DNA of 64,000 nucleotides from Pelagicoccus sp. SDUM812003 (GCF_031127815.1 NZ_JARXHY010000002.1:248001-312000), one strand, 5' to 3'. Shown: positions 44,738 to 54,811, counted from the first letter of the stretch. The notes: generated by a model from the sequence alone, not told the origin. Translations and numbers: made by a program.

Positions 44738-47700
44738 ATGATCAACAAACTCGTTCGTTTTTGCCTGGAGAACAAGCTGGTGGTTTTTCTATTGACCATC
44801 GGCATGATTCTCTGGGGCGTCATGGTAGCGCCTTTCGATTGGAAAATCGATTCTCTGCCCCGCGATCCAGTACCAGTCGATGCCATACCGGATATCGGCG
44901 AGAACCAGCAGATTGTATTCACAAACTGGATGGGGCGTTCGCCACAGGACATCGAAGATCAAATCACTTATCCGCTTACGACTGCGTTGCTCGGACTGCC
45001 GGAGGTCAAAACCATTCGCAGCTACTCGATGTTCGGCTTCTCCTCGATCTACATAATCTTCAAGGAGGAGGCGGAGTTCTATTGGACTCGGAGTCGAATT
45101 TTAGAAAAGCTCAATAGCCTTCCATCCGGAACGCTGCCCGAGGGCGTTCAGCCCCAACTTGGACCAGACGCGACCGCCCTGGGTCAGGTTTTCTGGTATA
45201 CGCTCGAAGGATACACGCCGGACGGAAAGCCTTCCGGCGGCTGGGATCTCAACGAACTGCGATCCACCCAGGACTGGTATGTTCGCTACGCCTTGCAGGG
45301 CGTCGATGGAGTGTCGGAAGTCGCGTCGATTGGCGGGTTCGTCAAGGAATACCAAGTCGACGTCGATCCCGATGCCTTGCGTACCTACAATATCGCATTG
45401 CACGAGGTCTTCAACGCTGTGCGGGGCAGCAATCTCGATGTGGGCGCTCGAACCATCGAGATTAACTCCGCCGAATACGTCATACGGGGTCTCGGTTTCA
45501 TCGAGTCATTGGATGACTTGCGGCAAACCGTAATCACGCAGCGAGAGAACGTGCCAGTCACCTTAGACCAAGTAGCGGAAATTGAATTCGGCCCTGCCCT
45601 TCGACGAGGAGCGCTGGACAAAGCAGGCGCTGAGGCCGTAGGTGGCGTGGTGGTCACACGCTATGGCGAAAACCCTCTCGCTGTCATAAAACGGATCAAA
45701 GAGAAGATTGATGAGATCTCTCCTGGCTTGCCTAAAAAGACCTTGCAGGACGGCACCGAAAGCCAAGTTCGCATCGTTCCGTTCTATGATCGAACCGGAT
45801 TGATCTACGAAACGCTCGGTACGCTGGAAAACGCGGTACGTCAGCAAATTCTGGTTACAATCATCGTCGTCGTACTGATGGTCATGCACTTGCGAAGCGC
45901 CGCCCTGATTTCAGGCGTCCTGCCTCTTGCGGTTCTCTTTTCCTTCATCGGCATGAAACTCTTCGGCATCGATGCCAACGTGGTGGCCCTTTCAGGTATC
46001 GCTATCGCCATCGGCACCATTGTCGATATGGGAGTCGTATTGATAGAAAACATACTGAAGCACCTTGATCGAGATGCCCAGGAACGAGGAATTGGCACAA
46101 GGCGAACGGCGAAGGAATCCCTCGAGCTCGTCTATCAAGCCTGTTCGGAGGTGAGCGGTGCTGTGGTGACGGCTGTTCTCACGACAGTGATCAGTTTCCT
46201 ACCCGTATTCACGATGGTCGCGGCGGAAGGAAAGCTGTTTCGCCCACTCGCTTACACGAAAACGTTTGCCTTGATAGGTTCGATAGTGGTCACGCTCACC
46301 ATCGTTCCCGTGCTGGCGAACCTAATAATAGCCAGTCGCAAACGTCGCAGCTCCCTTACCGGAAAAGAACGCGACCAGTCCGAGCAATCTACTCAATCAC
46401 GCTTAGGAGCTGTATCCAGATTCTTAAAACGCAATGCGAGGATCATGATCAGCATCGCTGTAGCAATCGTCACAGCGCTTTATCTGGCAGCAGATTGGAG
46501 GCCGCTTGGAGTAGACCAAACGCTTGCCAACGCAGTCTTCACGATTCTCATCATAGGCGGGCTCATCGCAGCTGTCCATTTGTTCATTGCGCTCTATCCA
46601 CGCATACTGAGCGTCTTACTTGAGTTCAAAATCATCATCGTCGGTATTGCGATAGTCGCCCTCGTCGCGGGCGTTAACATCTGGTCCAAGCTAGGCCGGG
46701 AATTCATGCCTCCGCTCGACGAAGGTTCCTTTCTCTTCATGCCCACTACCATGACTCACGCATCCATCGGCGAGGTCATGGATGTATTGAAAAAGCAAGA
46801 CATGGCGATCAACGCGATACCTGAAGTTGAATCCGCGGTGGGAAAGCTGGGACGAGCCGACAGCGCTCTCGACCCCGCCCCCATTTCCATGATCGAGACG
46901 ATCATAACCTATAAAAGCGAATACAAGGAGGATCAAAGCGGACGTCTCCTAACCTTCGCCTACGACGCCTCCAAGCAAGAATTCCTTCGCGATGAATCCG
47001 GCGAACTCATCCCAGATGAAGACGGGAAACCCTACCGCCAGTGGCGCGATCACATCCAATCGTCCGATGATATTTGGGACGAAATCGTAAAAGCGGCCAA
47101 CATACCTGGTACGACCTCCGCGCCTAAACTACAACCGATCGCGGCTCGGCTTGTCATGCTGCAAAGCGGCGTGCGGGCTCCCATGGCTTACAAGATCCAA
47201 GGTCCCGACCTTGCGACTCTGGAGAAGGTGTCACTGGAGGTGGAGCAGCTGCTAAGACAAGTTCCAAGCATCAAATCCGAAACCGTTTTCGCGGACCGTG
47301 TGGTGGGGAAGCCCTATTTGGAGATCGACATCGATCGCGACGCGATCGCCCGCTATGGCATCAAGATCAGTTCCGTCCAGGATGTGATCGAAGTAGCGAT
47401 CGGGGGCAAGCCGGTCACCTATTCGGTCGAAGGTCGCGAACGCTATCCGATTCGCGTTCGCTACCAACGAGAACTCAGAGACTCGATAGAAGGTATTGAA
47501 AACATCCTCGTTGCGGCGCCAGATGGTGTTCAGATTCCGCTAAAACAACTTGCCTCCATAAACTACCTACGCGGACCGCAAGTCATCAAAAGCGAGAACA
47601 CCTCCCTGGTTAGCTACGTCATCTTCGATAAGCGACCGGGAATCTCTGAGGTTGAAGTAGTGGAAGAGGCCAACGCATTTCTCCAAGCCAAGCTCGATTC

Positions 47701-48361
47701 CAGGGAATGGCAGCTACCGACTGGCGTATCCAAACCTGTGGCCATCGGTTCCTACGAAAACCAGGTGCGAGCCCAGAAAACGTTGATGGTCGTGCTTCCG
47801 CTCGCGCTCCTTTTGATCTTTCTCATCATCTACCTTCAGTTCCGAAAAGTCTCCGTTACCTTTATCATCTTTTCCGGAATTCTATTCGCTTGGTCAGGGG
47901 GGTTCATTCTGATTTGGCTGTACGGGCAGGACTGGTTCCTTAACGTTCATGTATTCGGCGTTAACCTACGCGAGCTTTTCCAAATCGGCACCATCAATTT
48001 GAGCGTCGCTGTCTGGGTCGGTTTCCTAGCCCTATTCGGAATAGCCACCGACGATGGCGTGCTCATGTCGACCTATCTGGAACAGCAGTTCAACGAGAAC
48101 AAATTTTCCGAGAAGGCTAAGATTCGACGTCATGTCGTCGAAGCGGCTAATCGACGAGTTCGACCCGCTATGATGACCAGCGTCACCACTATTCTAGCCC
48201 TGCTTCCGGTGCTTACCTCTTCCGGGCGCGGCTCCGACGTCATGGTCCCCATGGCCATACCCACTTTTGGCGGCATGCTTCTCTCCATCGTCACCATCTT
48301 CGTGGTTCCTGTACTCTACTGCGGCTTGCAGGAGCTCAAACTGAAATTCGCCAAACATTAG
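44738..48361 (+). CDS. cusA: CusA-type heavy-metal RND efflux pump
   Basis: Inner-membrane proton-driven pump of 1207 residues. Clear CusA/HME-RND features: DIGENQQIVFTNWMGRSPQD, EVKTIRSYSMFGFSSIYIIF, PLAVLFSFIGMKLFGIDANV, and FMPPLDEGSFLFMPTTMTHA with several methionines in the periplasmic cleft. It is about 150 residues longer than E. coli CusA (1047); much of the excess is near residues 530-640, where two extra hydrophobic helices (ISIAVAIVTALYLAAD; VFTILIIGGLIAAVHLFIAL) interrupt the usual loop. Substrate Cu(I)/Ag(I) is inferred from family and from DUF3347 partners. Confidence 0.92.
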   Translation: MINKLVRFCLENKLVVFLLTIGMILWGVMVAPFDWKIDSLPRDPVPVDAIPDIGENQQIVFTNWMGRSPQDIEDQITYPLTTALLGLPEVKTIRSYSMFGFSSIYIIFKEEAEFYWTRSRILEKLNSLPSGTLPEGVQPQLGPDATALGQVFWYTLEGYTPDGKPSGGWDLNELRSTQDWYVRYALQGVDGVSEVASIGGFVKEYQVDVDPDALRTYNIALHEVFNAVRGSNLDVGARTIEINSAEYVIRGLGFIESLDDLRQTVITQRENVPVTLDQVAEIEFGPALRRGALDKAGAEAVGGVVVTRYGENPLAVIKRIKEKIDEISPGLPKKTLQDGTESQVRIVPFYDRTGLIYETLGTLENAVRQQILVTIIVVVLMVMHLRSAALISGVLPLAVLFSFIGMKLFGIDANVVALSGIAIAIGTIVDMGVVLIENILKHLDRDAQERGIGTRRTAKESLELVYQACSEVSGAVVTAVLTTVISFLPVFTMVAAEGKLFRPLAYTKTFALIGSIVVTLTIVPVLANLIIASRKRRSSLTGKERDQSEQSTQSRLGAVSRFLKRNARIMISIAVAIVTALYLAADWRPLGVDQTLANAVFTILIIGGLIAAVHLFIALYPRILSVLLEFKIIIVGIAIVALVAGVNIWSKLGREFMPPLDEGSFLFMPTTMTHASIGEVMDVLKKQDMAINAIPEVESAVGKLGRADSALDPAPISMIETIITYKSEYKEDQSGRLLTFAYDASKQEFLRDESGELIPDEDGKPYRQWRDHIQSSDDIWDEIVKAANIPGTTSAPKLQPIAARLVMLQSGVRAPMAYKIQGPDLATLEKVSLEVEQLLRQVPSIKSETVFADRVVGKPYLEIDIDRDAIARYGIKISSVQDVIEVAIGGKPVTYSVEGRERYPIRVRYQRELRDSIEGIENILVAAPDGVQIPLKQLASINYLRGPQVIKSENTSLVSYVIFDKRPGISEVEVVEEANAFLQAKLDSREWQLPTGVSKPVAIGSYENQVRAQKTLMVVLPLALLLIFLIIYLQFRKVSVTFIIFSGILFAWSGGFILIWLYGQDWFLNVHVFGVNLRELFQIGTINLSVAVWVGFLALFGIATDDGVLMSTYLEQQFNENKFSEKAKIRRHVVEAANRRVRPAMMTSVTTILALLPVLTSSGRGSDVMVPMAIPTFGGMLLSIVTIFVVPVLYCGLQELKLKFAKH

Positions 48362-48380
48362 CCAAACGTCACGTATCCAA

Positions 48381-48980
48381 ATGAAAAACACACTACGCTT
48401 TTCTATCTCGGCTTTCTTCGCCCTTTCACTCGCCTTTTCGGCTGTGCCTCCGGCAAAAGCCGGTTCGCTGGTCGATTCGCTGCTCGACGCCTACCTGACC
48501 ATCCAAAGCGGACTCGCGGCTGACGATCTCTCCACTGCCCACGAAGCCGCCTTGCACTACATCTCCGCGTTCGATTCGGCATCCGATTCGATCAACCGCG
48601 AAAAGCTCCAAGCTCACGCGGAAGCCATCGCCAGCGCCAGCGACATCGAAACAGCCCGCAAAGCCTTCGCGTCGCTTACCTATCAGGTGATCGATCTGGT
48701 CAACTATATGGGAGCTAGATCGGACGCTCCGGTCTACATGGCAAATTGCCCCATGGCATTCGGTGGCGAAGGTGGTCAATGGCTGCAAAAGGGTGAAACC
48801 TTGGCTAATCCCTACTTCGGATCTCAGATGCTCCGCTGCGGTTCCCTTGGCAAACAAATCGCCGGCCGGAATAAGGCCACTGGTCAACATCCAAGCGATG
48901 GCAATCTACCCGCAACTGCCGCCTGCGGCATGCAAGCGGACTCCTGCCAGATGAACTGTTGCCAATCGGAAAACGAATAA
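48381..48980 (+). CDS. Exported DUF3347-type protein, cysteine-rich tail
   Basis: 199 residues with signal peptide (FFALSLAFSAVPPAKAG). The body matches DUF3347: a helical part (LLDAYLTIQSGLAADDLSTA) and the motif ANCPMAFGGEGGQWLQ ... LANPYFGSQMLRCG. The same core is found at the C-terminus of the CusB-like adaptor and in the next gene. A tail GMQADSCQMNCCQSENE adds four possible metal-binding cysteines. Probably a periplasmic copper/silver binder for the pump. Starts 19 bases after cusA. Confidence 0.8.
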   Translation: MKNTLRFSISAFFALSLAFSAVPPAKAGSLVDSLLDAYLTIQSGLAADDLSTAHEAALHYISAFDSASDSINREKLQAHAEAIASASDIETARKAFASLTYQVIDLVNYMGARSDAPVYMANCPMAFGGEGGQWLQKGETLANPYFGSQMLRCGSLGKQIAGRNKATGQHPSDGNLPATAACGMQADSCQMNCCQSENE

Positions 48981-49051
48981 AACACACCCTGCCGCCCTCT
49001 TTTTCTATTAATCACCAACCAAAACTCACCAACTCCAACAAAAACTAAATT

Positions 49052-49618
49052 ATGAAAGCACTCATCATATCACTCATCGCCTCTTTCGCAGCCGTATCCA
49101 CACTTCACGCGCACTGCGGCACATGTGGCGTCGGCGACGAAAAACATGCTGATTCGGAGGATAAACATGCAAAATGCTACCAAGGCACCATGGACGGCTA
49201 TTTCTCCATCCAAAAAGCCCTTGCCGGCGACGATCTCGCCGCTGCAAAGAACGCTGCGTCTACTCTCCTCTCGGATATGGAAAATTCCGAATGCTCCATG
49301 GATGGTGGAGATTGCTGCGCCGAATACAACGCAGCCGCAGAAAAGATAACCAAGGCCAGCGACATCAAAGCGGCCCGCTCCGCCTTCAAGTCGTTCTCAG
49401 ACGCCTTGATAGCCCAAGTCGAATCCCACGGTAGCGAAAATGCAGCTTATCTGATGCACTGCCCCATGGCGTTCAACAACAAAGGAGCAAGCTGGCTGCA
49501 GGACAATGCCGATCTGAAAAACCCGTACTACGGCTCCATGATGCTCGCTTGCGGCGTTCAGAAGGCGAGCTTTGGCGAGCAGGGCAAAAAGAAGGGCCAC
49601 AGCGGTCACCAACACTAA
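49052..49618 (+). CDS. Exported DUF3347-type protein, histidine-rich tail
   Basis: 188 residues with signal peptide (LIISLIASFAAVSTLHA). An N-terminal metal-rich stretch (HCGTCGVGDEKHADSEDKHA) is followed by the DUF3347 core: YFSIQKALAGDDLAAAKNAA, LMHCPMAFNNKGASWLQ and LKNPYYGSMMLACG. The tail KKKGHSGHQH is histidine-rich. Closest paralogue is the preceding gene, 71 bases upstream. Likely a periplasmic metal chaperone; last gene of the metal locus, convergent with the antiporter operon. Confidence 0.8.
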   Translation: MKALIISLIASFAAVSTLHAHCGTCGVGDEKHADSEDKHAKCYQGTMDGYFSIQKALAGDDLAAAKNAASTLLSDMENSECSMDGGDCCAEYNAAAEKITKASDIKAARSAFKSFSDALIAQVESHGSENAAYLMHCPMAFNNKGASWLQDNADLKNPYYGSMMLACGVQKASFGEQGKKKGHSGHQH

Positions 49619-49845
49619 TCTTCCTACACTCGAGCGGCGTGCGGCGACTGCTGCCCGCCGCTTCGATCAGTCATTCGCCAAAACTTCGCTTGGTCATCGA
49701 CAGCGTAGCTCTTCGTCGAAAGCACGCTGCGCAACCATCTCGTGGATACAGTCGTTGGACTCGCGCCCGCCTTTGGATTGCTATCCTGCGGGCTCGACTC
49801 CCTTCTCGTCTGAACGTTTGAACGTGGCTCAACGCCTTTAGCAGA

Positions 49846-51564
49846 CTAGGAGAAGATCGCGATTGAAGCGAACAGCGCCACAAACACCAATAGGATAAAC
49901 GTCAGTCCAGTGCTAAGCGAGGCTCGCTCCAGGTCCGGATTGAAACGATCGCGCGGACCCTTGTTCACTCCAAACCATGCCCGTGGATTGCCAAAATTGC
50001 GCGCTAAAATCGAAGCGATTCCATCTCGAGTCTTAGCACCCGCGGCGAAAAAGGCGTTCACCGGCTTGACCAACACTGCCTGAGCCACGGGAGCTCCGCG
50101 ACGATAGAACCAGTCCGTGTCGAGCGCGATGTAAGGCTCGCCTGCCAGCTTCGCTCGCAGCACCCAGAAGCCGATAAAGGTGAAGGTCAGGATCTGCGTC
50201 GCCTCCACCAGGTGATAGGCGGTGTACGGATGGTATTCCGCATCAAAGGGAAGGAGCACGTAGAGAGCATGTGGATACACGCCAAAGAACGTGCAACCGA
50301 ACGCGACCAACCCCATGGCGATGTACATGTTGCCTGGAATAGGCTTCACTTCGAGCTTCTGATCTTTACCCCAGAATGTGAATACAGGAATCTTAAGGCC
50401 CGTGTGCAGGAAGGTACCGACTGATGCCAGCAGTAGTCCTAGCATAATTACATAGTGGTGGGCTTCACCCGCCGACGAGACAATCATCGACTTGCTGATA
50501 AATCCATTGAAAAGCGGGAAACCGGAGATCGAAAACGCCCCGATCATAAAGAGCCAAACCACCGCCCGCATCTTGGGCGCCAATCCGCCGAGGTCGCTAA
50601 GCCTGCTGACACCGGTCGCCTGAATAACCGCGCCCGCTCCCATAAACAGAAGCGCCTTGTAGAGGATGTGGCTAAACGCGTGCGCCGCAGTACCATTCAT
50701 CGAAAGCTCCGTCCCGATCCCCACTCCGGTGACCATATACCCGACCTGACTTATGATGTGGTAGGCGAGAATCTGTCGAATGTCGTTGGCCAACACAGCG
50801 TAGACCACGCCATAGAGCGCCATGAACAATCCCATGTAAATCAACAGATCCCAACCGGCGAACAAGACGAGTAGCACGTAAACCGCCGATTTCGTAGTGA
50901 GCGCGCTCATGAAGATCGCGCCCGTGACCGTCGCCTTCGGATACGCGTCAGGCAACCAGGGATGCAAGGGCGGCAAAGCCACGTTGAGGGCGACGCCCGC
51001 CAATACGAGCCACGCTGCCAGCCCCATGTCGGGCGTCAGAGCCTGCAAGGTGAGCGTGCCTGTCTGGCCGTACAACAAGATGATGCCGCCAAATAGCAAC
51101 GAACCGCCGGCTACGTGAACGAGAAGGTAGCGAACGCCAGCTCGGATCGATGCCGCTTCGCGTCTCGCGAATACCAGCCAAGCCGAGGCTACTGCCATCA
51201 GCTCCCAATAGAGCAACAGCGTGAGGAAATCGCCCGCTAGGGTCACGCCAAGAGCCCCAGCGGCGTAGAGAGTCGCCGCGACCTGTTGCCCACGGTCGTC
51301 CACATGCCAGGCGTACACGCCGGCAATTGAGGAAATGAGCAAGAAGATGATCGCGAAGACGAAATTGACCTTGGTGATCGAATACAGCGTAAGCTCGAAA
51401 CCAGCCAGACTCGCATGGCCCGAGGAGCCGATCCCCATCGACCATAGCGACCAAAGACCCAGCAAAGGAGCCGCCACGCATACCGCAGCGCGCAGCTTGC
51501 CAGGCAGGAATAACACCAGGGCAGCCGCCGCTAGAAGCAAAAAGGAAGGCGCTATCTCAAGCAT
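49846..51564 (-). CDS. Proton-conducting antiporter-like subunit (MrpD/NuoL/M/N family), copy 3
   Basis: 572-residue polytopic membrane protein, about 14 helices, of the Complex I antiporter-like family. Conserved features: LYWELMAVASAWLVFARRE (key glutamate), PWLPDAYPKATVTGAIFMSA, LTTKSAVYVLLVLF (key lysine) and FSHILYKALLFMGAGAV. The long C-terminal tail after residue 470 holds extra amphipathic sequence and a last helix. It is the last gene of the operon, overlapping the 75-residue gene by 8 bases (ATGCTTGA). One of three such subunits here. Confidence 0.88.
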   Translation of the reverse strand: MLEIAPSFLLLAAAALVLFLPGKLRAAVCVAAPLLGLWSLWSMGIGSSGHASLAGFELTLYSITKVNFVFAIIFLLISSIAGVYAWHVDDRGQQVAATLYAAGALGVTLAGDFLTLLLYWELMAVASAWLVFARREAASIRAGVRYLLVHVAGGSLLFGGIILLYGQTGTLTLQALTPDMGLAAWLVLAGVALNVALPPLHPWLPDAYPKATVTGAIFMSALTTKSAVYVLLVLFAGWDLLIYMGLFMALYGVVYAVLANDIRQILAYHIISQVGYMVTGVGIGTELSMNGTAAHAFSHILYKALLFMGAGAVIQATGVSRLSDLGGLAPKMRAVVWLFMIGAFSISGFPLFNGFISKSMIVSSAGEAHHYVIMLGLLLASVGTFLHTGLKIPVFTFWGKDQKLEVKPIPGNMYIAMGLVAFGCTFFGVYPHALYVLLPFDAEYHPYTAYHLVEATQILTFTFIGFWVLRAKLAGEPYIALDTDWFYRRGAPVAQAVLVKPVNAFFAAGAKTRDGIASILARNFGNPRAWFGVNKGPRDRFNPDLERASLSTGLTFILLVFVALFASIAIFS

Positions 51565-51784
51565 CGTTCTCCCCCTTGTAGTAGTCTTCCTTCTTCTGGA
51601 GCCATGCCTTGCCGAGGAACTTCGAAACCACGATGATCAGGACGCAGCCCACAAACCCGAACATGCAATAGAACAAGGGGATGGAATCCCACGCGTGCGG
51701 ATGAGGGTGTGGCGGGCCAAAGTACTGCAACACTAGCGAGGCCAGCGTCACCAATCCTAAAAGTATCCAGTGTATCTTCTTCAT
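51557..51784 (-). CDS. Small membrane protein in the Mrp-type operon, 75 residues
   Basis: Two predicted helices (IHWILLGLVTLASLVLQYFG; FYCMFGFVGCVLIIVVSKFL) separated by a short PHPHPH loop, with a basic/acidic C-terminus. Not a known Mrp subunit by my recognition. It overlaps the genes on both sides by 4 and 8 bases, so it is translated as part of the operon and probably is a structural accessory subunit. Confidence 0.75.
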   Translation of the reverse strand: MKKIHWILLGLVTLASLVLQYFGPPHPHPHAWDSIPLFYCMFGFVGCVLIIVVSKFLGKAWLQKKEDYYKGENDA

Positions 51785-53325
51785 GGCGCCATCAAGATTT
51801 CGTTAGAGGACATAGCCTGCGGCAACTCGCCCATCACCGATTCCACTACGCGGCCTGCGATTTCAAAGAAAGGTAGCGGGAAATCGGGAAACAAGCCGAA
51901 TACGATAGCCAAGGTTGCCGTAATGCAGAGCGGAACCACCATCCAAGGGGTCGCCTCCCGCTCCGGAAAATGGGCGTCTGGCGCTGCAGGGCGGAAAAAG
52001 CCTCGAATCACGATAGGGAAAAAGTATCCCGCATTGAGCAGACCGCTCAGCAGGAAGACCCCCAGAGCCAGGGCATGTCCGGAATCCAGGCTTCCCATGC
52101 TCAGCCACCACTTGCTTAAAAAGCCGTAGATCGGAGGAATGCCCGCAAGGCCCAGCGAGCCGATACCGAAAGCGGCAAAGGTCCACGGCATTCGCCGACC
52201 CAGTCCGTCGAGCTGTGAAATTTCCGTCTTGTGGGAGTGCACGATGATTGCCCCCGCGCAAAAGAAGAGAGTGATCTTCATCACCGCATGCGCCGACAAA
52301 TGCATGAGACTGCCGGTCAACGCCGCTGGTGAAGCGAGGGCGGCGCCCATAACGATATACGACAGGTGCCCGACCGTTGAATACGCCAGCCGCTTCTTCA
52401 AATTGTCCTGGCGAAGGGCGATCAAGGAGGCCAGCAGGATGGTGGCGCCTGCGAACAAGGCCAGCAGCACGTCTAAACCATGGGTCCGCATCATTTCCGG
52501 ACCGAATACGAATCCGGTCACGCGGAGCACGCCGAAGGCTCCAGATTTCACTACGGCCACCGCGTGTAGCAAGGCGCTCACCGGAGTTGGGGCCACCATC
52601 GCAGCCGGAAGCCAGCTGTGCAGCGGCATCACACCGGCCTTCACGCCCACTCCCACCATAAAAAGCAGGAAGAGCAGCTTAAGTTCGCCCTCTCCAAACG
52701 CCCCTTCGGGAATGAGACCACCGGCGGTGAAGCTAATGTCGCCCACCCGCACGTTTACCCACACCGTGGCCGCGAGAAACATCAAACCGGCCGTCAGGGC
52801 ATAGCCAAGGTACATACGACCGGAACGAATCGCGTCGGGCGACTCCTTGTGCACGACAAGCGGATAGGTCGCCAAAGTGAGCAGCTCGTAGAAAATGAGA
52901 AACGTGATCAGGTTGTCGGAGAAAGCGATGCCGAGCGTCGCCGACAAGCTAAGAGCAAAGCTAGCGAAAAACCGGGTCTGCTTCTTCTCGTGATGCCCCC
53001 GCATGTAGCCGAGCGCGTAGGCGGTCGTCACGATCCAGAGCCCAGAGGCAACCAGAGCGAATAGCACGCCCAAGGGATCCGCCACCAGCCTCAAGCTCAC
53101 ACCGGGCACGATCTCCAGTAGCGTCAGCCCGACCGATTCGCCGCGCAGGGCTCCCGGCACTAGAGTGAGCACAAAAGCGAACTTGACCCCGGCCGCTAGG
53201 AAACTCCAAGCCTCGCGCAGGTTCGGTTTCCGCGAGCTGAGCAGAATTGCTGGTATCGCCGCCATGGATACAAGCACGGCAAGCAAGGGCACCAGAGAGT
53301 AGTTTGAAAGCGCTTCAGTCGTCAT
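51781..53325 (-). CDS. Proton-conducting antiporter-like subunit (MrpD/NuoL/M/N family), copy 2
   Basis: 514 residues, polytopic. Family features: FYELLTLATYPLVVHKES (glutamate of helix 5), MPLHSWLPAAMVAPTPVSALL, VVKSGAFGVLRVTGF (lysine of helix 7), LAYSTVGHLSYIVMGAAL and HAVMKITLFFCAGAI. Separated from copy 1 by only 4 bases and overlapping the small gene by 4. Similar in length to MrpD. The substrate ion (sodium or proton) is inferred from the whole operon. Confidence 0.9.
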   Translation of the reverse strand: MTTEALSNYSLVPLLAVLVSMAAIPAILLSSRKPNLREAWSFLAAGVKFAFVLTLVPGALRGESVGLTLLEIVPGVSLRLVADPLGVLFALVASGLWIVTTAYALGYMRGHHEKKQTRFFASFALSLSATLGIAFSDNLITFLIFYELLTLATYPLVVHKESPDAIRSGRMYLGYALTAGLMFLAATVWVNVRVGDISFTAGGLIPEGAFGEGELKLLFLLFMVGVGVKAGVMPLHSWLPAAMVAPTPVSALLHAVAVVKSGAFGVLRVTGFVFGPEMMRTHGLDVLLALFAGATILLASLIALRQDNLKKRLAYSTVGHLSYIVMGAALASPAALTGSLMHLSAHAVMKITLFFCAGAIIVHSHKTEISQLDGLGRRMPWTFAAFGIGSLGLAGIPPIYGFLSKWWLSMGSLDSGHALALGVFLLSGLLNAGYFFPIVIRGFFRPAAPDAHFPEREATPWMVVPLCITATLAIVFGLFPDFPLPFFEIAGRVVESVMGELPQAMSSNEILMAP

Positions 53326-53329
53326 GGGA

Positions 53330-54811
53330 TCAGAATCCTGGCAACATGGGGCTAATGAACTTCGATACGATGACTACGTTGCCGAAACCAAGTACCAGAA
53401 GAGAGAGGGCTAGAGCGAGCGTCGACACGCTCATCACTATCGGGAGGCGAGAGCTTTCAGACGCGGTCTCCGACTCGTCGTCTTTGCCGAGGTACATCTT
53501 TTCGAGCACTCGGAAGAAATAAACCGCGTTGAGCAAGCTGCTGATCACAATCACGACGATTATCGCCCAACTGCCCTGTTCGTAGCTGCCTAGAAGCAGG
53601 TACCACTTGCTGAAGAATCCAGCGGCCGGCGGGAGTCCGATCATCGAAATCGATGCCAACGCGAAACAAGCGCAGGTCACTGGCATCTTGCGGCGAAGCG
53701 AAGCGTTGAGCCCCTTGATGGAAATCCCATGGCCCTGACGCTCCAGATTCGCGGTCACCAGAAAAAGACAGGCCTTCATCACCGCGTGGTTGATCACATG
53801 CAGCACAGCTCCGATATAGCCGTAAGGAGTCGCTAAGCCGAAACCGACCGCGATGTACCCGATCTGAGCCACGCTACTATAGGCCAGCATCCGTTTAAGG
53901 TTGTCTTGGGCGATCGCCATCACAGAGCCCCAGATGATGCCCACAGCTCCGAGCGCAAGCACCACGTCGAACACCCGCAAATCGACCGCCAAGGCTTCGT
54001 AAGGCAGCACCTCGTATCCGAGCCGCAGCAATGCGTAGGCCGCTACCTTGGTTCCGAGCGGAGCCACCAGAGCCGTGCTGGTCGCAGGGGCGTTGGTATA
54101 CACGTCCGGTAGCCAGTAGTGCAGCGGCAGGAGGGCCATCTTGATGCCAAGTCCTACTAAAATGAATACAACCGCCAAGACGGTGGAAGAATCGAGGCCC
54201 GTCACCCGCAGGATTTCAGCCACGTCGCCCATGTTCAGCGAACCGGTGTTCGCCAGCAACAGACCGATACCCAGCAAGTAGAAAGACGCTCCAATCGTGC
54301 CGATGATCAGGTAGCGGAAGGAAGAGAGAGCGGCCTTGGGGCTGCCGCATCCGAGCACCGCATAACCTGCCAAGGCGCTGATTTCGAGAAAGACGTACAA
54401 GTTGAACAAGTCACCCGTTCCCACGATCCCGCTGAATCCGGCCAACAGCAGCAGCGCCGACGCATAGTACGGCATGATGCTACGCCCGCCGACATCCCTC
54501 TCCACGGACTCACGCGAGTGCAGCAATACGAAGGCGGACACCGCCCCAATGGCGAAGGTGAAGAAACAGGACAAGGGATCCGCGATCAGCTCGATTCCGA
54601 TCGGCGGCGCCCAATTTCCCATCTCGTAGTGGATCGGTCCCTGGGTCGCCGTCAGCCAAAGACCGTAACCGCCTAGACAAGCGACCACCGTGCTTCCCAG
54701 CCAAGCTAGGGTCGCAGGCAGTCCACGTGCGATCTTGCCCGCCAAGGGCATGAGCAGGGCGAGAAACAGATAGAGAAGAATGGGGAGTGCCGGCAGGTGC
54801 TGAGCGATCAT
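53330..54811 (-). CDS. mnhD: Proton-conducting antiporter-like subunit MnhD/MrpD, copy 1
   Basis: 493 residues, polytopic. FLEISALAGYAVLGCGS, MALLPLHYWLPDVYTNAPAT, LGTKVAAYALLRLGYE, LAYSSVAQIGYIAVGFGLA and HAVMKACLFLVTANLER match MrpD. It directly follows the MrpC-like gene with a 4-base overlap, the canonical C-D order, so it is the best candidate for the true MrpD subunit. Confidence 0.92.
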   Translation of the reverse strand: MIAQHLPALPILLYLFLALLMPLAGKIARGLPATLAWLGSTVVACLGGYGLWLTATQGPIHYEMGNWAPPIGIELIADPLSCFFTFAIGAVSAFVLLHSRESVERDVGGRSIMPYYASALLLLAGFSGIVGTGDLFNLYVFLEISALAGYAVLGCGSPKAALSSFRYLIIGTIGASFYLLGIGLLLANTGSLNMGDVAEILRVTGLDSSTVLAVVFILVGLGIKMALLPLHYWLPDVYTNAPATSTALVAPLGTKVAAYALLRLGYEVLPYEALAVDLRVFDVVLALGAVGIIWGSVMAIAQDNLKRMLAYSSVAQIGYIAVGFGLATPYGYIGAVLHVINHAVMKACLFLVTANLERQGHGISIKGLNASLRRKMPVTCACFALASISMIGLPPAAGFFSKWYLLLGSYEQGSWAIIVVIVISSLLNAVYFFRVLEKMYLGKDDESETASESSRLPIVMSVSTLALALSLLVLGFGNVVIVSKFISPMLPGF

